Assembly: GCA_028874315.1 (NCBI GenBank)
Contig: JAPPKM010000019.1
Coordinates: 1 to 53,436 of the forward strand
Direction: 5' to 3'
Length of the DNA: 53,436 nt
Origin: Chloroflexota bacterium
Lineage (GTDB): Bacteria > Chloroflexota > UBA11872
The position numbers and the translations under genes were made by a program. Under the pieces are notes generated by a model, which searched no databases, was not told where the DNA came from, and saw nothing but the letters and a program-made list of their open reading frames with translations. Each line of letters opens with the position of its first letter. The stretch's first letter is position 1. This document shows positions 40,086 to 50,597 of this stretch, piece after piece.

Positions 40086-41319
40086 CGTCCAGCGGGAGGG
40101 CCCGCACGGCCTCCAAACCGGCCGCCAGCACCGGATCGTCGTCAGCACCAATCTGGCCCTCGGACATTGCAACCTCGAGGTCTGGCGCAAGGCCGCTGCC
40201 GGCGCCCGCGAGCGCCACCCCGGCAGGGGTGAACCAGATGCCGGTGGTGACGCGCATAACCGAGCCGTCGGAGAGCTTGTGCAGCTCCTGCACCGAGCCT
40301 TTGCCGTGGGTCTGCTCGCCGATGAGCGTGGCGCGGCCATGGGCCTGGAGCGCACCCGCGAACACCTCGGATCCGCTGGCCGACCCGGAGTTCACCAGGA
40401 TGACCATAGGCGTCTGCAGGTCTCGGAATCCGCTGACGGCGTTGTACAGGTGCGTCGGATCGTTGCGACTTTCCCGGCGCAGAATCAGCTCACCCTCCGG
40501 AAGAAAGCGGCTGGTCACCGAGACGCTGGCGTCCAACAAACCACCGGGGTTGTTTCGCAGGTCCACGACGAGCCGCTCAACGCCTACCGTCCGAAAGCCG
40601 CTGAGAGCGCGGCGGAGTTCACCGGACGTTCGGGACGAGAAGTTTGCGATCCGCATATAGCCGACGTCGTCAATGACCCTGGTCGTAATGGACTGCACGA
40701 CGATGCGATCGCGAACGATGGTGACGTCGCGCTCGGTCGTTTCACCTTGCCGCCGCAGCGTAAGGGTGACCGACGTGCCCCGCTCGCCGCGCACGATTCG
40801 CCCGAACTCGACAAGGGTCGTGCCCTTGGTCGAGACGCCGTCGACGGCGAGCACGAATTCGTTGCTGCCAATGCCCGCGGCCTCGGCAGGCGAGCGCGGT
40901 ATCGGCTGGGTGACGAAGGGAAAGTCATCGCGCAGTTCGACGCGGATACCGATGCCCACGTACGAGCCGGACAAGCTGATGCTGGACCGCCGGGCCTGCT
41001 CAGGGTCGTGGTAGCGGGTGTAGGGATCGTCGGTCGCTTCTGCGAGTCCGCGAATAGCGCCTTCGCGCAGAGATTCGGCGGCCAATGGTCCGTCGTAGTA
41101 GTTGTCCTGAATGACAGACCAGGCTTCCCAAAACAGTCCAAAGTCGACGCCGTCCGTCCCATCCTTGACTTCGGGCGGCGGATCGCCGGCGACGACCTGC
41201 GGGGGCGGAACCCCGGGACCGAGGGCAGTAGCGCCGGCGACAAATCCGATGGAGAAAACAAGGCAGAGGGCGATAACGGAGCCGGCCAGCGTGAGGACCG
41301 TGCGAATTGGACGTTGCAT
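40075..41319 (-). CDS. carboxyl-terminal processing protease (S41, CtpA-type)
   Basis: 414 aa. An N-terminal membrane or signal helix (TVLTLAGSVIALCLVFSIGFVAG) leads to a helical region, then a PDZ domain (about 115-190, GSYVGIGIRVELRDDFPFV, AAGIGSNEFVLAVDGVSTKG). The S41 core holds VVDLRNNPGGLLDASVSV, the catalytic serine in VNSGSASGSEVFAGALQ and the general-base lysine in IGEQTHGKGSVQELHKL. Such proteases trim or degrade extracytoplasmic proteins. It lies 93 bases downstream of the second ftsE on the same strand and could be the last gene of that operon. Confidence 0.93.
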   Translation of the reverse strand: MQRPIRTVLTLAGSVIALCLVFSIGFVAGATALGPGVPPPQVVAGDPPPEVKDGTDGVDFGLFWEAWSVIQDNYYDGPLAAESLREGAIRGLAEATDDPYTRYHDPEQARRSSISLSGSYVGIGIRVELRDDFPFVTQPIPRSPAEAAGIGSNEFVLAVDGVSTKGTTLVEFGRIVRGERGTSVTLTLRRQGETTERDVTIVRDRIVVQSITTRVIDDVGYMRIANFSSRTSGELRRALSGFRTVGVERLVVDLRNNPGGLLDASVSVTSRFLPEGELILRRESRNDPTHLYNAVSGFRDLQTPMVILVNSGSASGSEVFAGALQAHGRATLIGEQTHGKGSVQELHKLSDGSVMRVTTGIWFTPAGVALAGAGSGLAPDLEVAMSEGQIGADDDPVLAAGLEAVRALPLDVSR

Positions 41320-41412
41320 GGGACGTACGACCGGGGGATGCTGATTCCACGGTAGCGCAGCAGCGTAAGCGCGCGGTAAGAAAGCGGCGGCCCGACGGCG
41401 GGACGTACGGCG

Positions 41413-42093
41413 CTAGCTGGTGCTGAACACGCCGACGGGTTCGTCGGCGAGGATCGTTCCGGCGTCCATCCGAATGACGCGACGTCGAAGGTTGTTCACG
41501 ATCTCGCTGTCGTGGGTCGCGACCAGGGTGGTGACGCCCTCGCTGTTGATTTCGAGCAGCAGGCCGATGATCTCGCGCGCGTGGGCCGGGTTGATGCTGT
41601 CCGTCGGTTCGTCACAGAGCAGGACGTCGGGCTTGGCAACGACGGCGCGCGCCAGCGCAACCTTGCGCTGCTCTCCGCCTGAGAGTTGGCGGGGAAACCG
41701 CTCGGACTTGTCGGAAAGGGCCACGCGCTCAAGCACGTCGGCCACGGCCTCATCAATATCGCGATTGGCGTGGCCGCGGACCTGGAGGGGCAGGCCGACG
41801 TTCTCGCGCACCGTGGCATTCGGCAGCAGCCGCGTGTCCTGAAAAACGACGCCGATTCGGCGCCGAAACTTGGTGAGCGCCGAGCCGCGGATCCTGGCCA
41901 CATCCACGCCGTTCACCAGCACGACGCCCGCGTCGAACGACTCTTCGTGCAGGAGGATGCGCAGCAACGTGGTCTTGCCGGCGCCGTTGGTCCCGATGAG
42001 AAAGGCGAATTCGCCACGGGCGATGGCGATCGAAACGTCGGCAAGGGCCGGCTCGCCGTCATATCTCTTGGTGACGCCTTGCACGACGATCAG
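41413..42093 (-). CDS. second FtsE-like ABC ATPase (probable CTG start)
   Basis: 226 aa if translation starts at CTG 42093, which lies 7 bases after AGGAG and yields LIVVQGVTKRYDG, parallel to [14 protein letters not shown] in the other FtsE and to exactly the same length. An upstream TTG (42144) lies inside ftsX and has no ribosome site. Walker A GTNGAGKTT (34-42), signature LSGGEQRKVALARA (137-150), Walker B VLLCDEPTD (157-165), then SINPA: the D-loop Asp is Asn (SIN instead of NLD), a change from the first FtsE. It is most similar in type to FtsE/LolD-family cell-division ATPases. Its partner is probably the adjacent FtsX. Confidence 0.85.
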   Translation of the reverse strand: MIVVQGVTKRYDGEPALADVSIAIARGEFAFLIGTNGAGKTTLLRILLHEESFDAGVVLVNGVDVARIRGSALTKFRRRIGVVFQDTRLLPNATVRENVGLPLQVRGHANRDIDEAVADVLERVALSDKSERFPRQLSGGEQRKVALARAVVAKPDVLLCDEPTDSINPAHAREIIGLLLEINSEGVTTLVATHDSEIVNNLRRRVIRMDAGTILADEPVGVFSTS

Positions 42094-42103
42094 CGGCGCG
42101 CTC

Positions 42104-42997
42104 CTATACGGCGAGGTAGCGGCGCACGGAGACGTAGCTCCCAATGCTGCCGACCACCAGTCCGACCAGCACGATGAAGACGGCCAGGTTGCGGACGAAG
42201 GACACGTCGGTGGCGATGGGCAGGAACGAGATGATGCGCGTAATCGTGGGCGCCAGCTGCAGGTAGATCACGACCAGGGCGACGGCGGCCAGCGTGGCGC
42301 CAACCAGACCGATGAACGCGCCCTCGATGATGAAGGGGCCTCGAACGAACCAGTCGGTGGCGCCGACCAGCTTCATGATCTCGATTTCCTGGCGTCGAGC
42401 GTAGACGGCGATGCGGATGGTGTTGGCAATCACAAACAAGGCGACGGCGGTAAGGGCGATGATCATGGCGGTGCCGGCAGCTCGTGAGACGTTGCTGATC
42501 GAGACGAGGCGCTCGACGACATCGAGGGGGACGGCGACGCTCTCGAACACCTCGGTCATACCGCGTAACTCGTCGGCCAGCCCGGGAAGCACGGCGGGGT
42601 CGTCCATGCGCAGCTCAACGCTGGCGGGCAGGGGGTTGGCCTGCAGGATGTCGATGACGTCCCTTTGGTCGAAGAAGCGTTCCCGGAAGATGCGCAGGGC
42701 ATCTTCCTTGGTGACGAAGAGGACTTCGCCGACGCCGGGTCGCTGCTCCAGGTCCTGCATGATCTCGGTGACGCGCGACGGGCGGGCGTCGTCGCGGACG
42801 TAGGCGATCAGGTTGCTCTTGCGGCCGAGCGCCGTGACCATCTCGTTCAGGGTGTCGTTGATGGCCAGGAAGGCGGCCAGGGTAACCAGCATGACGGCGG
42901 TGGTCACCACGGCGCCCAACGTCATAGTGCGGTTGCGCCAGAGACCCAGCATGGCCGCGCCAAGGACGTAGCGCAGGACGTTGAGCTTAGCCGTCAT
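42104..42997 (-). CDS. ftsX: cell division protein FtsX
   Basis: 297 aa. Four membrane segments: one near the N-terminus (GAVVTTAVMLVTLAAFLAI), then a large extracytoplasmic domain (about 55-165), then three segments (AMIIALTAVALFVIANTIRI, FIGLVGATLAAVALVVIYL, FVRNLAVFIVLVGLVVGSIG). The cytoplasmic loop EIEIMKLVGATDWFVRGPFIIEGAFIGLVGA is the FtsX signature. The domain includes KEDALRIFRERFFDQRDVIDILQANPLPASVEL, typical of FtsX ectodomains. The start overlaps the ftsE end by 11 bases. It couples cytoplasmic ATP hydrolysis to cell-wall hydrolase activation outside. Confidence 0.95.
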   Translation of the reverse strand: MTAKLNVLRYVLGAAMLGLWRNRTMTLGAVVTTAVMLVTLAAFLAINDTLNEMVTALGRKSNLIAYVRDDARPSRVTEIMQDLEQRPGVGEVLFVTKEDALRIFRERFFDQRDVIDILQANPLPASVELRMDDPAVLPGLADELRGMTEVFESVAVPLDVVERLVSISNVSRAAGTAMIIALTAVALFVIANTIRIAVYARRQEIEIMKLVGATDWFVRGPFIIEGAFIGLVGATLAAVALVVIYLQLAPTITRIISFLPIATDVSFVRNLAVFIVLVGLVVGSIGSYVSVRRYLAV

Positions 42998-43667
42998 AGC
43001 CGCCGCCGAGTTCGTCGCGCACGACCTTGCCATTCGCGATTTCGATGACGCGGCGCCGCATGGTGTTCACGATCTCCCGGTTGTGGGTCGCCATCAGCAC
43101 CGTTGCGCCGAGCGCGTTGATCCGGACCAATAGTTGAATCGTGTCCCAGCTCGTGGCGTGATCCAGGTTGCCGGTCGGCTCGTCGGCAACAAGGATCGGG
43201 CAACGCCGGACGATGGCGCGCGCAATGGCGGTGCGCTGCTGCTCACCGCCGGAGAGTTCGTGGGGATGATGGTCGGCGCGGTCGCTGAGCTGGACCAGGT
43301 CAAGCGCCTCGTCCACCCACCTGGCCGTGCGCCCATTGAATTCACCGGTGGACTTGAGCACGAACTCCACGTTCTGCCGCACGGTGAAGGTTGGGAGCAG
43401 CTTGTAGTCCTGGTAGATCATGCCAACGCGGCGCCGGAGCTTGGGCACCTCGCGGCGCGGCAGACGCGTGACATCCGTGTTCTCAACGAAGACGCTGCCG
43501 CTATCGGGCCTGGCGTCGCGGTTAATCAAGCGGATCAGCGTAGTTTTGCCGGCCCCGCTGGGTCCCACGAGGAATACGAACTCGCGCTCGTCGATTTGAA
43601 GGCTGACGTCGTCAAGGGCAACGGTCCCGCTGGGATACACCTTGGTGACGTTCTGCAGAACGATCAT
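42987..43667 (-). CDS. ftsE: cell division ATP-binding protein FtsE
   Basis: 226 aa. Typical Fts[26 protein letters not shown], Walker [29 protein letters not shown], signature [16 protein letters not shown], Walker [12 protein letters not shown], and the H-loop LMATHN. ATG 43667 overlaps the stop of the gluzincin gene as ATGA. The longer open frame upstream is discarded. It pairs with the following ftsX. Confidence 0.96.
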   Translation of the reverse strand: MIVLQNVTKVYPSGTVALDDVSLQIDEREFVFLVGPSGAGKTTLIRLINRDARPDSGSVFVENTDVTRLPRREVPKLRRRVGMIYQDYKLLPTFTVRQNVEFVLKSTGEFNGRTARWVDEALDLVQLSDRADHHPHELSGGEQQRTAIARAIVRRCPILVADEPTGNLDHATSWDTIQLLVRINALGATVLMATHNREIVNTMRRRVIEIANGKVVRDELGGGYDG

Positions 43668-44881
43668 GTAGCGGCCATAGGCAGCGCAATGGCCGCAGCG
43701 GTGGCTGGCACAGCCCGGCGGGCGCTGGATGTCGCGGCGTCCGAGCCAAGCGTAGCGAGCCATTGACGCTCAAGCGCGTTGAGTCCCAGGCCGACGGACT
43801 GCCGAAGCGCGCTGTCCTGTGACTCGCCGTCGCGATAGGCGTCCAGGATCTCGGTAATGGCCGAAGAGCCCCAGCGGTCGATGATGAACCGGACGAAGGA
43901 ATTGCTCTGGGCATAGGCCAGCAGCGCGCCGCCGCTCCGAACGGGGAACGACCCGGTGAGGCCGCGCAAGGAAATCAGCCCATCGGCGGTAAACGCCGCG
44001 TCGACGATTTCGTCGTAGGAAAACCGCTCGGCGAGCGAACTCTCAACGACGGTCGCCACGCCTTCGTGGAGCCAGCTGGGCAGGTTGCGCGGCGGCTCGC
44101 CGACGGCGTGTTCGATAGCGATGTGCGTCAACTCGTGGGCGATGGTGGAGGCAAGCGTGGTCCGTCCCCAATCGAATTCGGAGGCATAGAGCACGATCAG
44201 ATTAAAGCGGGCCGCCGCCACGCCGCCCACCCAGGGACGCGTGCCACCACCCATGTCGGCGCGCATCCGGGCATCGTCGGCGTAGAGAATCAAGCGGGTT
44301 CGACGTTGAAGCGCTAAGTCGAAGTCGGCCTCGAGCACCTCAAGCCCGCGTCGAATGCCGGTCACGGCATCGGTCGCCAGATCGTTCCCTCCGGCGTACC
44401 ACCAGAAGTCCACCAGGCCCTCGGACTGGGACTGCCAGGGAAGTTCGCGATCGATATAGGTCACCGTGCTGGTTGACGTGCGAATCGTGCCGTCCGCACC
44501 GCGCACTTCGAAGCGGTATTCGATCTCGGCGCCCGGCAGCAAGGTTCCGCGGGGACGCCAACGGTGCGAGGCCGTCAGTCGCTGGTCCGCAACCTCGAAC
44601 GTGGCGCGCCCGCGTCGAACGACGGCCCCCTCGCGAAGCCCGAAGACGGTGGACACCCTCGAAGGCGGCGGGCCGGTCCAGGGGGCATCGAGGTGAAAGG
44701 TGATGGCGGACCGGATTTCCACGTCGGCGCCGAGATCGGCCTGGATCGACGAAGCCGCCGCGACCGGCGAGAGTCCGAGGGCGAGCCAGGCCAGTCCGGC
44801 CACTGCAACCCCGACCACAGCGAGCGCAACGCGTCTCGGCAACCAGCGACCGGACGCACCGAGTGGCCGTCCTGACGTCAC
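43664..44881 (-). CDS. membrane-anchored gluzincin metallopeptidase (MA clan)
   Basis: 405 aa from GTG 44881, which overlaps the prfB stop as GTGA. A basic N-terminus leads to a membrane/signal helix (about 18-45, VALAVVGVAVAGLAWLALGL), an Ig-like beta region (about 50-145), then the peptidase: zinc motif HELTH (249-253) and downstream Glu273 in LHEGVAT as third ligand. ASTIAHELTHIAIEHAVGEPPRNLPSWLHEGVA is the pattern of the 'peptidase MA' family found in Chloroflexota and Actinobacteria. Its active site should be outside the membrane. Substrate unknown. Its tight coupling to ftsE suggests a cell-envelope role. Confidence 0.85.
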   Translation of the reverse strand: MTSGRPLGASGRWLPRRVALAVVGVAVAGLAWLALGLSPVAAASSIQADLGADVEIRSAITFHLDAPWTGPPPSRVSTVFGLREGAVVRRGRATFEVADQRLTASHRWRPRGTLLPGAEIEYRFEVRGADGTIRTSTSTVTYIDRELPWQSQSEGLVDFWWYAGGNDLATDAVTGIRRGLEVLEADFDLALQRRTRLILYADDARMRADMGGGTRPWVGGVAAARFNLIVLYASEFDWGRTTLASTIAHELTHIAIEHAVGEPPRNLPSWLHEGVATVVESSLAERFSYDEIVDAAFTADGLISLRGLTGSFPVRSGGALLAYAQSNSFVRFIIDRWGSSAITEILDAYRDGESQDSALRQSVGLGLNALERQWLATLGSDAATSSARRAVPATAAAIALPMAAT

Positions 44882-46009
44882 GCGCCGGTCTCGTTTCCAG
44901 CGGAAATAGACGCGCGAAGCCAGGCCTCGATGAACGGGTCGATCCGCCCGTCCAGCACCGCGTCGGCGTTGCCGACCTCGAGCCCGGTGCGCAGGTCCTT
45001 GACCTGGCGGTACGGGTGCAGGACGTAGGAGCGAATCTGGCTGCCGAAGTCGACGGCAGCCTGGTCGCCGCGCAGGCGGGCCTGCTCGGCCTCGCGCTCG
45101 GCGATCTGGCGCTCGAGGAGACGCGCGCCGAGCATTTCCATGGCGACTTCGCGGTTCTGATGCTGCGAGCGTTGATTCTGGCAGGAGACGACGATGCCGG
45201 TGGGCACGTGACGGATGCGGACCGCCGAATCGGTCTTGTTGACGTACTGGCCGCCGGCGCCGCTGGCGCGAAACGTCTCGACGCGTAGATCCTCGGGACT
45301 GATCGCCACTTCGTCCACGTCTTCCAGGACAGGCACCACGTCGACGCGCGCAAAGGAGGTGTGACGCCGGTTGCTGGCGTCGAACGGCGAAAGGCGAACG
45401 AGCCGGTGGACGCCGCGCTCGGCCTTGAGATACCCATAGGCATAGCGGCCCGAGGCACGCAGCGTGGCGCTCTTGATGCCGGCCTCCTCGCCGTGGGAGA
45501 TATCCACGACGTCGGGCGCGAACGAGCGAGCGTCGGCCCAACGCGAGTACATGCGCAGCAGCATTTCGGCCCAGTCCTGGGACTCGGTGCCGCCGGCGCC
45601 TGATTGGACGGTCAGAAAGGCGTCGTGCTCGTCGTACTCCGCGCCCAGCAGGAGTTGAAACTCCAGCGACGCCAGGCGGTCTTCGAGCGCGGCGACTTCG
45701 CCGGCGATTTCCAGTTGAAGATCCGGGTCGTCCGGGTCCAGGAACTCAACCAGCCCGACCACGTCGTCGGCTTGCGCGTCGAGCTCGTCCCAGAGGTCAA
45801 CTTCATCCTTGACGCGCCGGTAGCGGCGCATGACGTCGCGGGCGCGATCCGGGTCGTCCCAGAGGTCGGGGGCGGCGACCCGGCGGTCGAGTTCGGCTAG
45901 CGCCTGGCGCTTTGCCGCCAGGTCAAAGATGCCTCCGTATCTCGGTCACGCGCTGCCGGGCACGGCGCGCGCGACCCTCGAGATCGGCGGTGTCGACAGC
46001 TTCAGTCAT
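44878..46009 (-). CDS. prfB: peptide chain release factor 2, with programmed +1 frameshift
   Basis: Encoded in two frames: 28 codons from ATG 46009 to CTT (45928-45926), then TGA at 45925-45923, then a +1 shift continuing with GAC at 45924 for 348 codons, total about 376 aa. The site is GGAGG (SD-like), CAT, CTT, TGA, C, matching the classic prfB autoregulatory 'CTT TGA C' slippery stop: when RF2 is low, the ribosome shifts. Functional motifs: RLVRLSPFDASNRRHTSF (SPF anticodon-like motif, UGA/UAA recognition) and SGAGGQYVNKTDSAVRI (GGQ). Downstream genes overlap it; upstream is secA. Confidence 0.95.
45922..45940 (-). promoter_or_regulatory. prfB programmed frameshift site
   Basis: On the minus strand: GGAGG, then CATCTTTGAC. 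The in-frame TGA stop directly after CTT, with an SD-like sequence 3 bases upstream of CTT, is the standard recoding element of prfB. Confidence 0.9.
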
Positions 46010-46026
46010 GGGACAGGAACTCCCGG

Positions 46027-48672
<2,646 letters not shown>

Positions 48673-48693
48673 GTCCGTGTATTAAGTGCCGTA

Positions 48694-48710
48694 GCGCCCG
48701 CGGCGGGCGC
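48694..48710 (-). promoter_or_regulatory. GC hairpin in the secA 5' leader
   Basis: GCGCCCG (48694-48700) and CGGGCGC (48704-48710) form a 7-bp stem with a 3-base loop, about 22 bases before the secA ATG. Between it and a TATACT (48729-48724 on the minus strand) lies the probable start of transcription. It could be a 5'-leader structure or the end of a short terminator for the upstream gene. Confidence 0.35.
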
Positions 48711-48793
48711 GGGGCGTCATTCGAGTATATCGAGAGGCCAGATGCGGACCGGGGCAATTGCCACCAGCCCACGGACGAGTCCCGGCAGCTGGG

Positions 48794-49963
48794 TCAGAGG
48801 TTGATGACGGCCTCGTAGAGTTCCTCGACTTCGTGCTGGGTGGCGAGGCGGGGGTTGTTGGCGGGGCTGCCGCTGGCGAGGGCGTCGCGAGCCATGGCGG
48901 GGGTGACTTCGCGGAAGCGAGACTCGTCGACGCCCCAGGCGCGGAGGGTTGGGACCTCGAGGTCGGCGGCCAGGTCGCGGACGATGGCGACGCCGGCCTC
49001 TGCAGCTTGCCGGTCGTCGCTCTCGGTCGCGCTGAGGACGCGGGCGATGTGGGCGTAGCGTGGGATATCGCCGCTGAGGCTGAATTCCATGACGGTGGGC
49101 AGCAGCATGGCGTTGGAGAGACCGTGGGGTACGTGAAAGTAGGCGCCGATCGGGCGCGACATGCCGTGCACCAGGGCGACCGACGCGTTGTTGAAGGCCA
49201 GGCCGGCGTGCAGCGAGCCGACCAGCATTTCCTCGCGGGCCTCGGCATCGTCGGGGTTGTGATAGGCGCGGGCCATGAAGCGGCCGATACGGTCGACCGC
49301 ATCGATGGCCAGGGCGTCGGTGATCGGGAAGCGGCGTCGCGAGACGTAGGCCTCGATGCCGTGGGTCAGGGCGTCCAGGCCGGTGGAGGCGGTGACGCCG
49401 GCCGGCATGGTGAACGTGGGTTCGGGATCGACGATGGCGGCGGCGGGCACCAGGTGGGGGCTCATCAGGAGCATCTTCACGTCACGGTCGGTGTCGGTGA
49501 TGGCGACGCCGCGGGTGACTTCGCTGCCGGTTCCGGCGGTGGTGGGAATGGCGATAACCGGCAGGCCGGGGTCGGGGATGCGGTCGTAGCCTTCGTAGTC
49601 GGGGCCGCTGCCCGGATTGGTGTGCAGGACGGCGGCCAGCTTGGCGGTATCGAGGGCGCTGCCGCCGCCGAAGCCGATCACGACGTCGGCATCGGCGGCG
49701 CGGATGGCGGCCAGGGCGGCGTCAACATCGCGGGTGGTGGGTTCGCCGGTGAGTTCGGCCAGGATGGTGGTGGCTACGTCGGCGTCGGCGGCCAGGGTTT
49801 CCAGCCGGGGCGCCCACTCCGAGTTGCCCATGACGCGGTCGGTGATGATGGCGGCGCGTTCCGCGCCCAACTCGCGCAGGGCGGCCGGCAACTGGTTGAG
49901 CGCGCCGCGCCCGACGTGGATCGCAGGGGGCGCGCGAAAGTCCCGGCCCTGCGGCTCAGTCAT
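48794..49963 (-). CDS. iron-containing alcohol dehydrogenase family protein
   Basis: 389 aa group III dehydrogenase. NAD(P)-binding GFGGGSALDTAKL (about 95-107), IPTTAGTGSEVTRGVAI, and metal ligands expected in TGLDALTHGIEAYVS (Asp and His) and LVHGMSRPIGAYFHVPHGLSNAMLLP (two His). The C-terminus SGSPANNPRLATQHEVEELYEA is typical ('..NPr....d...ly..a'). It oxidises or reduces a small alcohol/aldehyde; substrate unknown. ATG 49963 is chosen; the frame continues upstream only as a sodC shadow. It lies 10 bases after the sodC stop, same strand. Confidence 0.9.
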   Translation of the reverse strand: MTEPQGRDFRAPPAIHVGRGALNQLPAALRELGAERAAIITDRVMGNSEWAPRLETLAADADVATTILAELTGEPTTRDVDAALAAIRAADADVVIGFGGGSALDTAKLAAVLHTNPGSGPDYEGYDRIPDPGLPVIAIPTTAGTGSEVTRGVAITDTDRDVKMLLMSPHLVPAAAIVDPEPTFTMPAGVTASTGLDALTHGIEAYVSRRRFPITDALAIDAVDRIGRFMARAYHNPDDAEAREEMLVGSLHAGLAFNNASVALVHGMSRPIGAYFHVPHGLSNAMLLPTVMEFSLSGDIPRYAHIARVLSATESDDRQAAEAGVAIVRDLAADLEVPTLRAWGVDESRFREVTPAMARDALASGSPANNPRLATQHEVEELYEAVINL

Positions 49964-49973
49964 GCCCGGCGCC

Positions 49974-50522
49974 CTACGCCCGCTGGATGACGCCGCAGGC
50001 CACGCGGTCGCCGGCACCGGGCTCTTCGCCGTAGGTATCGGGCTTGGCGTGAATGATGATCGCGGACCCGTCGGCGTCGAACAGCGAACGATCGGCGCCG
50101 GCGTCCAGGGTGACGGCGGCGGTGAGGACGTCGGCACGGGCCGTGCCGTCAGCGCCCGCGTAGATGTTTGGCAAGTCGCCGGGGTGGGGTGTGTCGTTAA
50201 CGAGAAGGCCGTGGCCAGTCTCGTCGGGATCGAAGTGACCGCCGGCCGCAGTGAAGTCCGGAGCGCAGGCGCCGACGCCGTGGATGTGGAAGCCGTGGCC
50301 GCCGGCGGACAGCCCCTGCACGTCGGCCGAGACAAGTACGCCCGACGGAACCTGCGTAAGCGTGACCGTGCCCATGGACGCGCCGTCAGACCCGGTCATC
50401 ATTGCGACGGCGCGAGCGCCCACGTCGGATGGCGCCGCCGGCTCGCTCTCACCGCACGCCGCCAGCGTCAGGAGCCCGATTGCCACAAGTCCAATCATCG
50501 CGATCATGTGTCTGTGTCTCAC
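49974..50522 (-). CDS. sodC: Cu/Zn superoxide dismutase, lipoprotein
   Basis: 182 aa. Signal with lipobox (GLLTLAAC, Cys23) makes it a lipid-anchored extracytoplasmic enzyme. Ligand motifs: GGHGFHIHGVGAC (two Cu His and the structural Cys), GGHFDP, TPHPGDLPN (bridging/Zn His), and SAIIIHAKPDTY (Cu His), with Cys again in RVACGVIQ for the disulfide. All catalytic His are present. It converts superoxide to H2O2 at the cell surface. It probably shares a transcript with the alcohol dehydrogenase. An ATG five codons in (MIAMIG) is an alternative start. Confidence 0.95.
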   Translation of the reverse strand: MRHRHMIAMIGLVAIGLLTLAACGESEPAAPSDVGARAVAMMTGSDGASMGTVTLTQVPSGVLVSADVQGLSAGGHGFHIHGVGACAPDFTAAGGHFDPDETGHGLLVNDTPHPGDLPNIYAGADGTARADVLTAAVTLDAGADRSLFDADGSAIIIHAKPDTYGEEPGAGDRVACGVIQRA

Positions 50523-50597
50523 GTGCAGCTCCCGCGCGGCGCAACCCGCGACGTCGATTTGGCCAGCCTGGCCGAATTGTATGTGGGCCCCGGCGCC

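Noticed and set aside
43667..45541. Extended 625-aa form of the gluzincin frame
   Set aside because: The first 220 residues read through prfB in another frame and have no protein-like character; GTG 44881 overlaps the prfB stop.
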